Below, piece by piece: positions 40,401 to 52,400 of a stretch of DNA of 64,000 bases. The stretch spans positions 53,279,985-53,343,984 of the forward strand of contig OY754335.1 of assembly GCA_963573305.1 (NCBI GenBank), given 5' to 3'. Below the pieces are notes generated by a model. That model ran no database searches. It saw only the letters and a list, made by a program, of their open reading frames with translations, and was not told where the DNA came from. Origin of the DNA: Pyrrhosoma nymphula. Its lineage: Eukaryota; Arthropoda; Insecta; Odonata; Coenagrionidae. The translations under genes and the position numbers were made by a program. How positions within the stretch are numbered: the first letter of the stretch is position 1; each line of letters opens with the position of its first letter.

Positions 40401-43400
40401 ATATCAATGAAAAGTCCTGCCACTTTATTGCCTTTGTTAAGTCCCTAGTATAGATTTGAGCAAAAATTAAGTAGGGTATCTTCCGAACTTTTACTTTTAA
40501 AAAACCAAATTGATGGTTACTGAAGAACCCATGGCTATTAAAAAACTTAACAACCTTGTTTTGAAAATCTTTTCCAAAATTTTTGAGAATACAGGTAGTA
40601 GTCTTGTGAATAGGTACCACAATAGCCATTTTGAACTGTTCCGGAAAAATTCCTGTTTCCATTCTTAAATTTGCTATATATGCAAATACGGGAGAAACTT
40701 CCTCTCCGACTTTTTTAACTGTAATAGCGGCTACTTCATCTATCCCTTTAGACCTCTTAGGTTGAAGACCTTTTATTATGCTATTTACTGCTCTCTTATC
40801 CACAGGAGAAAGAAAGAAAGACTCTCTAGTATTAATCTTAGGAAACCAATCTTCCTGCTCAGCTAAATCATAATTAAAGCTGGTGGAATTACTAGGAGAC
40901 TCAGTTACCCTACCAAAGTGTGAATTGAATTCATTGGCAATTGATTGCATTTCCGTTAAGACTGTTGCATCATGAGACCTTATTTTTTCGACACTCCCCC
41001 CTGTTTGTTTCCCTCCTGTGATGGTGTCTAAAATGAGCCACTTTTTAGCTGTTATTATCATTACTATTAAATTCTTGTAAGTAGTAATTTTCTTTTCGCT
41101 CTCGAATCGTGTTATCTAGCCGCTCTTGATAAAATTTATAATATTGTGTTAATTTATCATTGTTTGGTTGTTTTCTCATTTTTTTGTACAGTATGTTTCG
41201 CTCCGAGATTTTGTATGATAATGATTTAGTCTTCCATGGCTTAATTAGGCATTTATTTTTGCTATTTCTTCCGAGAAAACTTGCCTGACTAATGCAGGAT
41301 TTTAATTTTCTGAGGAAAATACCATTTCCGAGGAAAAGTGTCATGGCTTTCGTACACATAGGCCCGGATTCGAGAGAAAACGCTATTAAAGAATCTTCCT
41401 CCGTAAAAATCCTCTCTCCGTAAACGCCTCTCTCAACAGAGGTCGTAGCCCAGTGGGTAGAGTTGCTTAGTCAGTTATCCTCATATGGTGGCTGGGGTTC
41501 GATACCAGGTTGCAGCATTTTTTTTCTTTCGAATATTTTATGGAATAACTGTAAATTGCCCACTCCCATACATTTACGGCAGTATCAACAAATTTTTTAA
41601 ATTTTCAGCCTGTTTGCTAGATTTTCAATCAACTTCCTTGGGAGACTTTTGAAGCTATTTTCGGGACACTTGTTTGGCCAAAAAGAGGCTTCACATGCTG
41701 ACAGACCTAATAATAATAATAATAATATAATAATAATAATATTTATTCCACTTGTGAAGTAAACAAAGTATATATATACAATATTTGAAAAAACAATAAG
41801 GTGGAATTTAGGTACCCCATAGGTAAACCTGTTTTGGGGTTACCATCATGAAGTTACATGAAGCGGCTGGTGCATAAGTATAATCATTTTTTTTTTTTTA
41901 ACCTGATAACAGAAAAACAATTAGAGATAATACATATTGTGTGCGGAATTATAGCAGAGTAAAATAATTCATAAGAATTTTCACTTGCAACAATACAAAT
42001 AAAAGATGATTAAGAACAATGGCAATACAGTATAAATAACAAAGTAATAATCACTAAGTCTATACAACAACTTTTAACAGTTTTTCGATGTATTCACTCT
42101 CTTGGCAGAGGAGCCATTTTTTTAATTTAGACAGAAACAAAGACGTGGACATTTGGTTCAGTAACTCAGCCGGGAGGGAAGAGAACAATTTGGGGGCAAG
42201 GAAAGCATATGTATGTTTAAAGGCTTCTTTATTGGGTTTAGGTACAACAGTTCCAAAACCTAATTGATACATGTCTTTTTTCGCCCTTAGTTTACCAGAA
42301 TATTCAATTGGTTTTGTTCTATTTCCCCCACGAATGTAAAATATCTTGAGCACCTTAAATACAAATAAATATCTTAGTGGTAGAACATTTAGTTTTTGGA
42401 ATAGGGGCAACGAGTGCTCAGTTCTCGACTGCCTAAATATCACCCTTATGATTTTTTTCTGGGCAATCTGTAGAGGATTAATATTAGACATGTAGGCTCC
42501 TCCCCAGCAAGATATGCCATATTGTAGTCTAGACTCAACCATGGCACAATACACAGAACGAACTACTGTTATGGGACATTGATATCTTAAAATAAAAAAA
42601 TTTCTTAGAATCGATAACATTTCCAATTTTAATTTGTCAACATGTAGTTTCCATGTAAGGTTTTCATCAAGAGTTATTCCAAGATATTTAATAAAATTCA
42701 CTTGTTCAATTTTAAAACATGCAGAACATGTTTTTTTGTTGTCACACATAAGGCATCTATAATAAACACTCTGTTTCTTGAATAATCTCCTTTTTAAATT
42801 AAATATAACATATTTTGTTTTTTCGCTTAATACCAGTTTATTTGAACAAAACCAGAATTTTATTCGATCAAGATCTATTTGTATTTGTGAATATAGATCG
42901 CTCATATTGTCAGATGTATAAACCAAAGCTGTATCGTCCGCAAAGGAAGTTACTTTACCATTGAACAATCCATTATTGAAGTTGTTCACATATATTAGAA
43001 ACAAAATAGGTCCAAGGACCGAGCCCTGAGGGACTCCACAGGAAAGCGATGTTTCTTGGCTATGACAATCATGTATTTTCACGTACTGGATTCTCCCACT
43101 TAGGTAACTTCTGAACCATTCATTAGCAACTCCTCTTATTCCAGCTTGCATTAGTCTTTTCAGTAATAATGTGTGGTCTACGCAATCGAAGGCTTTTGTA
43201 ATATCTACAAACAAGCCTGCAACTCTCTTATTATTGTTGAGTCCGTCAGAGATATCAGAACACAGCTGTAAAATTGCATCTTCAGTGCTTTTACCTTTTA
43301 AGAAACCTTAATATGTTTAGATTTTTAAAATACATGGATACTTCAGTGAATAGGATGGGCTTCGATTGGTCGTGGGTCTTTCTCAATGCCGTAAACAATG

Positions 43401-46400
43401 AACGGATTATTATTTTTTAATTAGCAACGATGTACTCACTTAAAATTTCCCAGGAGCCGTGTTCGAGTAATGACTTCTGTAACTCTATTTCTTGTTCAAT
43501 AGTGAACATGATATAGGTAAAAAAGAGATGGTAATTGTTTCCGAGGTAATGTAAAACAATTTTGTTATGGCCTTTTTGCAGAGCAACATATTACAGTAAA
43601 ACCTCTCTTTTACACTTTTGACGGGGATGAAGGAAAAAAGTGTAAATCGCGGGAAAATGTAAATCGAGGGTAATCGTAATTTGTAGGAAATAGAAGCAAA
43701 ATCATAGCCTAATGTTAAATAATTTTATTTTAATTAACAGGTGATGTTTATTATATGATGGGTCACCAAATAGGCATAAATAAATTAATAAACAAAAGTT
43801 AACAAAAAATAAACTTATTCTCATATTTTAACTGAACTTGATTTGAGGTGGTGTCTACCTACATATATTTATCTTTGCATCAAGGGCATACATTTGTTCT
43901 TCAACAATAGTCTATGTCATCCATGCCTTTGTGTTGGCTGCATAGGTTGTAGCCAAGGTCTTTCTTAATGTTTTTAAAGCAACGTGGATTTATGGAATTT
44001 TCAAAAACAAAGGGCTTCAGTCTCTCACTGCCATCTGGATTAGCTCCTGATAAAACAGTAAGGCGACCTTTGCTGAGCTTGGACCCATGACAAGGGTCCC
44101 CTTTGAAGTCTATAGGGTCTTGTGTGGCATTATTTAAAAAAAAGACCTGTCTCGTCCACATAAAAAATGTCTTTAAGCGTATAGGCATAGCCATCAACAT
44201 ATTATGCAAAGTTGTGCACTTCCAGTGAGAAACTGTTTCTGGATCCATGTAGAGTACCTACACTGTTAGATTCACCAAAAATTATTTTATAGACAATATT
44301 TATATCGCCTTTTGAAACGGTGTAAACATCCATTTGATTCTTTAAAGACATCAGTGCGCCGAGCGCCTCTAGCAGCGGTTATGCGGCCTTATTTCGGGGG
44401 AAGATTTAAACAATGTCTTCAATATTTCTTCAAGTTCATCGTACTTGGAGTATTTAATGTAATTACGCCTTTTACCAATAGGGCCGTAGTCCTTAGCACT
44501 TTTCTCTATACATTTACGGGTTTTTACAGTTGTGTTCCACGTTGAACCTGGTACATCACGTTCTTCGGTCTGGGACACGCGAGTGCCCGTATTAGAGTCA
44601 ATTCTCTTAGCAAAATGTTGATTTTTTTCTTCCAATGATAACGATTATCTCGCACGCTTGTTTGCCATTTTAAATTACGTTTCCTCACGATTGCCGTAAG
44701 TAATTGCACATTAAATAAAACTAAAGGTGAAGTAACTAAAAACCTAAAAACACAAGATGAATGGCATTAGTGCGGGAGTTACGAGAAATAAGAAAAATAT
44801 CGCTGCGAAGTATGAGAACAAGAGTTAACATACGTTTTAACTTTTCGCCACAATGACAGCAATAGTTGGCCAAATAATATCTAATTAAATATATTTATGG
44901 CATCCGCTACAATTTAAATGTACTGTTTAAACAGCTAGTACGGCCAGGGAAGATAATTCTATTCCCTGGTATGGCTCATTAGTACCAATTCGAGAATCCC
45001 GATCGCAAGCATTACAATATCCGGCATAAATACTTTTGAGCAATGCTATCGATGTAATGTGCTACCATCAAACAAATAATTGTGTTTTTAAAGAAAACCA
45101 AATAAATCAGCATTCATTCGTCATGGTTAAGCATGTATTTTATCCACATTTAACATTAATCACGCTCGAAGGGCCGCCAGTTGAAGTGCGCCAGCCGCCA
45201 TCTTTCTTGCCTTCAAATGTCGTAAATGGCGGGTTTTGAAAGTGTAAATAGTGGGATGAAAATACATTATAATGATGCAAACATTTTTGGGACCGGGAGA
45301 AAATGTTGTAAATCACGGGAAAACGTAAATTCCGGGGACGTAAAAGCGGGGTTTTACTGTATATTGAAGCAAAGTCTGTATCTTGGGGGAGAGGAAGATA
45401 TTCCAGCACAAAAAATATCACGTAATGATAACACTATTTATTTTCCCACCTAAGTGTTTTTTTTTAATTGAAGGAATTTAACTTTTCATTCATGGCTTGG
45501 AATTGCATACTTACGGATGACAAATGTCATTACTCGAGCGTGGCTCCTGGGAAATTTTAAGTGAGTACATTTTTGCTAATTAAAAAGTAATAATCCGTTC
45601 ATTGTTTACGTCCTTGAGGAAGACCTATGACCAATCGAAGCCCATCCTATTCACGGAAGTATTCGTGTATTTTCAAATTCTAAACATATTAGGTCTGTCA
45701 GCATGTGTAGCCTTTTTTTGGTCAAATAAGAATCCTGAAGTTAGCTTCGAAAGTCTCCCAAGAAGGTTGATTAAAAATCCAGCAAATAGGCTGAAAATTT
45801 AAAAAAATTGTTGATACTGCCGTAAATGTATGGGAGTGGGCAATTTACAGTTATTCCATAAAATATTCGAAAGAAAAATGCCGCAACCTGGGATCGAACC
45901 CCAGCCACCATATGAGGATAACCAGCTCAGCGACTCAACCCACTGGGCTACGACCTATGTTGAGAGAGGCCTTTACTATAAAGGATTTATACGGAGGAAA
46001 AATATTTAATTGCATTTTTCTCTCGAACTTGGGCCTATGTGGAAGAAAGCCGTGACACTTTTCCCGCATTCTCTCTATAGTTTCAGAAAATAATTGCCTC
46101 GTTTGGATCCCGAACATCAATCACGCCATGTGTCCTTGTGAGTCACTAATGGTTCCAAACCTATTGTCGGTGTCTAAATGATGTGAAGCTGTAATTTGAA
46201 AATTTATATTTGGGTCTGTGTACGTGTTAACGTGTAATCTTTAGAACTGATGGCAATTTTCTAAAGTTTTTCTTCTGAAATCAGTTTTCTTGTGGTGTAT
46301 ACAAGTCTGATATTTGATTTAAGATTTTATCAGATTACTTCTGATGAGTTATAGTAAGCTATTTAGTGGTAAAACTTATCATGAATTAACACAAATATGA

Positions 46401-49400
46401 GAAGGAAAAATTTTACTGAGTGGATCATTGTGTTACTGTCATAGTAAACAAGAATGTGTATTAGAAATGTACAATAAATGGGTATGTCCGTTATATTTGT
46501 TTGCACCATGGTCAGAGAAGTACGCTCAATTGGCTTCCTTGCTTTCCATGCTCTCAACGGCCTTGCTTTGGTGGGACTGGCAGCAGTCCAGCACTGCCCA
46601 GTTTGGCTACACGATATTAATCGAAATTATTAAATGCAGAAGTAATGACATTTTCACATATTGTGGAGCATAGAAAATTTTCAAATAAATTAAAAAGGAA
46701 GAATTAAAATAACTTAGTTATTTTAATACTTTAGTAATGGATAACTTCCACAAAATGAAGCCTACAACCATTTCCTTTGCAAATTAAAAAGGTTTGCCAT
46801 AACTTTAATTTTCTATTCAGGGCAAATTGTGGGACTAGATAATGTTCAAACATTTTTGATAATTAAAAACAACTTAGATGTATTTTAACAAAAACTTAAA
46901 TGTATTTTTATTCATTCTTATAACTTTTGGGAAAAGGTTAAAGCTGTAGATTTTGTAGTTTTCTCTAGGCTGAGAAAACTGCTAATTTTAGGATGTGCAG
47001 AATTAATTATTTCATTTGGTGTGTCTACATTTTTGAATCTGTCTAAGATTAAAAAATAAAAATAAAATGGCTATAAAATTACCTTTAAAATTATGTACCT
47101 ACATTTCATTATATTAGCATGTGCATAGACTCTGGTATAAATTTTCAAAGTACAGCAGTACATCATTTTGATGCCAACAGCAGTCATTCCATTGGCTGTG
47201 TATTACCTTCAGTTCCCTCGTAGCATTTTTTAATGAATCATTTGACTTACCTTTTTTTTATTTACTTACTCATTTTAACCTTAAAAAATCTTCCATCTTT
47301 TCCAGCTTCGGAATGCATTTATTGGATAACTCTGCGACTACCTGTTGTACTCATTGAATATTTTTGTAGTCTCGTCCAATGGTAACATGAAGAAAATTGC
47401 TTGTATTAAAATATGAATGTTCATAATTTCCCATGGAAGCAAAATATTATACCTTTGAATAAGCATCTATAATGTGACTAAAGCCTAAATTATCATGTGG
47501 AAAACATTTTTCTTTTTAGTAGTATATGAACTGAGTCAAACATTTTCATAATTGCATTTTTATTGCAGTTAAAAATTTTATATAATTTGCCAATAACTAA
47601 TTTTTGTAAGTGTAAGAATATTTCAAATTTTATCTTTTTAAATTCACAGATCAAATGGATTATGATCCATATGCATTCAGTGAGCCGGAGCCCATTGGAA
47701 AGGTGGTGAACTTTGGTGATGCGAGTCGTTTAAAATCCAGTGGTGACAATTTAAAGTATGGCAGTGCTTTGGTGCAGCAGTGTCGAGTGAGTGCCGCAAG
47801 TGTTGCTGCGAGGAAGCTGAAGCCCACAAAGCATCGTTCAGTGGACAGTGGGTCGAACGGTCACCGATCCATTGTCCCTGCAAGCATTCGGCCATCCTTG
47901 TCCATCCCATTGGGGCACAATGAGTGCGTCTCACTGTCGGCTGAAACTAGCTCGGAGACGATGAACAGACTTGCTGCTAAGATAGCTGCCGACAAGGTAT
48001 TAGGGAAGCACCATCGGAAGTTCAGGCCTCCCCTCTCGAAAAGATCGGAGGAGACTTCGGAATCCTCACCGTCTCACTCATCGTCATCATCATCGTCATC
48101 TCCGCACCATAAGACTTCATCGGCCCCTGACCCTCCACCCCTTCATCCTGCGTCTCGTCCCCGGCCACATCTCATGCACCCGGCACGCCTGGCAAACTCT
48201 CCCTCTGGGAGTCACTCCCGGCAAAGCACCCAACCCGTGGTCCACAGGCGCCCAAGCAACACGGCACTGGGTGCCGTGGCCATTTCCAGTCCAGCAAGAC
48301 GTCTTCCTTTCCACGGAGCCAACTCCCTGTCATCGCCCCCCAGTGCGGTATCTTCTGTGACACCAGCATCTCGTCCTATGTCTGTTAAGTCACCGACCCG
48401 TGTTTTGTCCCTGAGCAACTCGGCCCCCCATCTCGTAGCCCTCTCGGCAGCCACTACGTCAGGGTCTGCTGCAGCGACGGCAGCATCCCTGAGGAAGGAT
48501 CGAAGTTTACTGGAAGAGCAGCTACTGAGCACCATTGCACGGTACAGTCAGAGTGATCATTCCAGCCCCCGGAGACATGGGTCTGTCAAGGGGGCAACAG
48601 AGGTTTCACAGGTAATTTAATGCTTCTTTTGACTCAAAACTCAAGTTCCTCAGGTGCATAAACATGGTACTTTCATATCTCTTCCTTAATGCATCGCGAC
48701 CACTCCTGGAAATCCTCTTAAACCAGAAAACTCATTGAAATTGCTGCCCTTTAGAAAAATTGGGGTTTTTTTATTTTGACTCAATTTCAGAATTTGCTTG
48801 ATTTCCCTTGTTTTATTAGAATGTAGAATGTTGCTGGGGTGATTATGCAGAATTAATAACCTGGTCCCATGTTATGTTTCTGATAGGAATTAAGTTTCAT
48901 TTGAAATTATGAAACTATTGCTTTGGTCGATATACAATATCTCCGTAGTCAAACTTTTTTTTTTTTTCGTATTATTCCATTTATTTTTGCTTATGCTTAT
49001 ATAAAAGCATCTCAGCTGTTTGTCAGATAAAATTTATTTGCTGACTTTTCCTTATTGGGACTCCTTATTGAATGCCACAACACATTTTTGCTAACAAGGA
49101 GACTTTGCATGAATGATGTTAGGGATCCAAATGACTCAATTATTTTCTGAAACTAGAGAGAGAATGCAGGAAAAGTGTCACGGCTTTCTTCCATTTGGAC
49201 CAGAGTTCGAGAGAAAAATGCAACTAAAGAATTCTTCTGCATAAATCCTTTGAAATGCGAGTGCCAGTTAACAGAATCTGTGGCCGAGCGGTTAGAGGCG
49301 TTGGACCAACATTCCCCGGACTGTAGCACGGGTTTGAATCCCAGTACGGTCAATTTTTTTTCTTTCGAATATTTTACGGAGTCACTGTACATCACCCATT

Positions 49401-52400
49401 CCCATACATTTATGGCAGTTAAAACAATATTTTTTTAATTTTCTACCCATTTTTTTTTCTTGGGAGACTTTCGAAGCTAATTTTGGGATTCTTGTTTGGC
49501 CAAAATGAGGTTTCACATGCCGAGAGGAGTAAAATGTGTAGATTTTGAAAATACAAGGATATTTCCGTGAATAGGATGGGCTTCGAATGGTCGTGGCTCT
49601 TTCTCAGGGCGGTAAACAATGAACGGATTATTACTTTTTAATATACAGGGATGCATGCACTTCAAATTTCCCAGGAGCTGTGTTCCAATAATGACTTTTG
49701 TGACTCAATTTTTCGTTCAACAGTGAATATGATATAAGTAAAAAAGAAATGGTAACAGTTTCCGAGGTTATGTAAAAAATATTTGCTATGACCTTTTTGC
49801 GGAGCAACATATTATATTGAAGGGAAGCCTGTATCGTGGAGGAGAGGAAGATATAAGATTCCAGCTCAAAAAATAACACGCAATGATAACACTATTTCTT
49901 TTCCCACCTCATGTTTATTTCAATTGAAGGAATTCAACTTTTTATTCATGGCGTGGAATTGCTTACTTTCGTATGATATTCATCATAAAAACATATGAAG
50001 CAAAGAATATTTCTGCACCAAGCCAATTTGTTTTCTTTCGCCAGAACATTTGCATCTGCTTGGAAGCATATCCATTCTACAAATTCCAGACCACTTATTA
50101 ATATTTTCTCAGATTTTAAAGCGAGCCTTAATTCTTTAACTGCGGGAGAAACACAGGAACACGTGCAACTCCTGGAAATGCGTCCTTCTACACTTGAGCC
50201 GCTCTTCATATCTGCTCCCTCAGCCCCTACACATCTTTATGATCTTATTAACCCAAACTAGTTTCCCTCTCTCTCTTTAGGGGTTGCCTCGACCAATGAC
50301 CCTACATTTCAATGGTTTGTTCAAGGCGTTCTTAAAGACCTCTTTGTCTAGCGTTCGCTCCGGTTCTTACCCGGTTGGGTATTGGTGTCCCATTGAGGGA
50401 TTAGCGAGGTTCAGCGGTGGAGGAAGGGTTGGGGTTTGTTTGCCAGAAAATAGGTAGGAAATTAAAAAATATTGTTGTTACTGCCATAAGAGTATGGGAA
50501 TGGGTACTCCGTACAGGGACAGGGACTCCGTAAAATATTTGAAAGAAAAAAAATTGACCAAACTGGGATTCGAACCCACGCCACAGTCCGGGGAATGTTG
50601 GTCCAACGCCTCTAACCGCTCGGCCATGGGTTCTGTTGCCTAGCACTTGCATTTCAAAGCATTTATACGGAGGGAAATTCTTTAGTTGCGTTTTTCTCTC
50701 GAACTCAGGTCCAAATGGAAGAAAGCCGTGACACTTTTTCCGCATTCTCTCTCTAGTTTCAGAAAATAATTGCGTCATTTGGATCCCTATCATCATTCAC
50801 GCAATGTCTCCATGTAAGTGAAGAGAATTATTTAAATTACTTTAAATTCCCTGAAGTAGAGATTTTGCTGTTTCCCTTTTCACATGTTCTTGTACATGCA
50901 AATTGTATTCAGTGAAATAGAGCACCATTTTTAGGAGTTTTCTGGAGGTCTGTTAAATGAAAAATGGTGTATACATGTCAACAACTGATAAGAAGAAGAA
51001 GAATTTATTAATCATTATCCGATCTTACATCAGAATAGATTTCATCACAAAATACAACTGCACAATTCAACATACAAACAAAATGTCTGCCCGTAGGCAT
51101 GTAGTCATCCCAGCAGACCATCAAAGTTATGAGACGTATTCTTCCAAGGAATACATAGGTCTTAATGTCAACCATTCTTTTGCCATACCTTTAAAATCAC
51201 TTAATTTTTTAGTTTTGCTGCAGTTGGATGTATGTTGAATGCTTTTTATGCTACCATATTGAATTTTTTTTTGTCTTAGATGACCTGCCCTGGGGTATAT
51301 CTAAGTTGCCTCTGTGCCTTGTATGGTGCGTGTGTACATCTGATCTAACAGGCATATTTGTTTGGTTTTGTTTAACGTATTTTAAAAGCTGAAATATGTA
51401 TAACGAATACACTCATGATTCCTGACTGTGCAAACTAAGGTTTGCATTGATCATTGAAGTTATATGTTTAATGCTCTAATCACCTTCTTTTGTAACAATG
51501 AAACTTTTTTGTATTGGTAGCATTAGCCCATAGTATAATGTTGAAAAAAATGCACAGTATGCATTCATCAGTACTGATGAGGAGGCAACCGGCCCCAATT
51601 TTCTAATTAATATCTATCCAATTCCATAGTGAGGGCTGGTATTTTTTGTTATTAGCATTACAGTTGAAACTCGAAAATACGAACTTCGAAATCACGAAAT
51701 TTTGATTTTACGAAGCAAAATCTTCGGTCCCGACCAAAAGGGTATCTAAGTGTATGTAACAGTACACGATATTATGAAATAACGAAGTTTTAAAATTACG
51801 AACCTCGGATCTTGGTCCCGACGTGAAAAAGTTACTCGTTTATACGAATAGTGATGGATCACAGTAACGTTTCAGCGCTCCTTTTCAGAGTTAAACATCT
51901 AATTAATGCTCGTCGCCGAATACATTATGCACTGAATGTATTACCTGAACGATATCTCATTTTTCAATGCTTCAATAGTAAAGGTGTGGTTTCGCTGGGG
52001 CGTCTGGCGTCCGTCCAGCATTCAGAAGTCACTGACGTACTCATCCAATGTACAGTAAGTCCTCGACATACGAACGAGATGCGTTCCGAGAACTTGTTCG
52101 TAAGTTGAAAAACGTTAGCCAGGCATCGAAAATTGTAGTTACTGTATTTCTTGGCCCATAAGACGCACTTTGTTTGCTCCAAAATGTGCTCTTAAATAGT
52201 TCGTTCGTCCTTTAAGACACAAGCTGATTCGCCGGGAATATACTATTTAGGGATGGTCAGATCGGATCTAAAGAATCGCGGGTATTACGTTTCTCCGGAT
52301 ACTGAAATCGGATCCTAATTCATTTTTAAATAATCGGATCTGGATCAGATAAAAAATTCACACTGGGGAGTGGATACCATTAAAATCGCCCTAAATAACG

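Larger units (their letters stand above)
36010..41325 (-). mobile_element. LINE A: non-LTR retrotransposon split by a Tigger-like insertion
   Basis: A minus-strand LINE with an ATT-repeat tail at 36010-36040 and coding pieces running from 41325 down to about 36850. The RT region before the insertion is at 40399-41061 (INTRESFFLSPVDKRAVNSI, GLQPKRSKGIDEVAAITVKK, HQFGF). After the insertion come GVPQGSILGPIL (about 37755-37720), TSFADDTALCYSES (about 37670-37630) and a C-terminal frame at 37416-37078 (YALINSRLEYGIVCWGGAY). The two halves join across the insertion at the ITRGVPQG motif. It has several stops and is dead. Its layout and sequence match LINE B, the same family. Confidence 0.75.
41326..46139. 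mobile_element. Foldback element, two inverted arms (copy 3), split by two insertions
   Basis: The left arm starts at about 41326 in AGGAAAAGTGTCATGGC, lacks the terminal 80 bp or so, and continues through a tRNA-like head and T run to 41706. It resumes at about 43310-43593 and again at 45360, because LINE B and a Tigger lie inside it. The right arm (about 45530-46139) is the inverted copy, ending in the mirror of ACAAGGACACATGGCGTGAT. The arms share TTTCTTTCGAATATTTTATG, GCTGACAGACCTAATATG and TAAAATTTCCCAGGAGCC. Non-tRNA portions are clearly homologous to copies 1 and 2. Confidence 0.75.
49094..50815. mobile_element. Foldback element, two inverted arms (copy 2), 1.7 kb
   Basis: The left arm starts ACAAGGAGACTTTGCATGAA and runs to about 49985. 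The right arm (about 50440-50815) is an inverted copy of the first 360 bp or so, ending in the mirror of CATGGAGACATTGCGTGAAT. Both arms carry GTTAGGGATCC or GATAGGGATCC, CGGCTTTCTTCCATTTGGAC, a tRNA-like head and AATTTTTTTTCTTTC. The centre (49986-50440) is unique. No protein frame is recognisable. Confidence 0.8.

Noticed and set aside
46495..46620. GC-rich island as an extra INO80D exon
   Set aside because: No splice sites in a compatible phase and no similarity to the protein; exon 3 joins exon 4 in phase without it.
47677..48535. Several minus-strand open frames antisense to INO80D exon 4
   Set aside because: They are shadows of a GC-rich, low-complexity coding exon.
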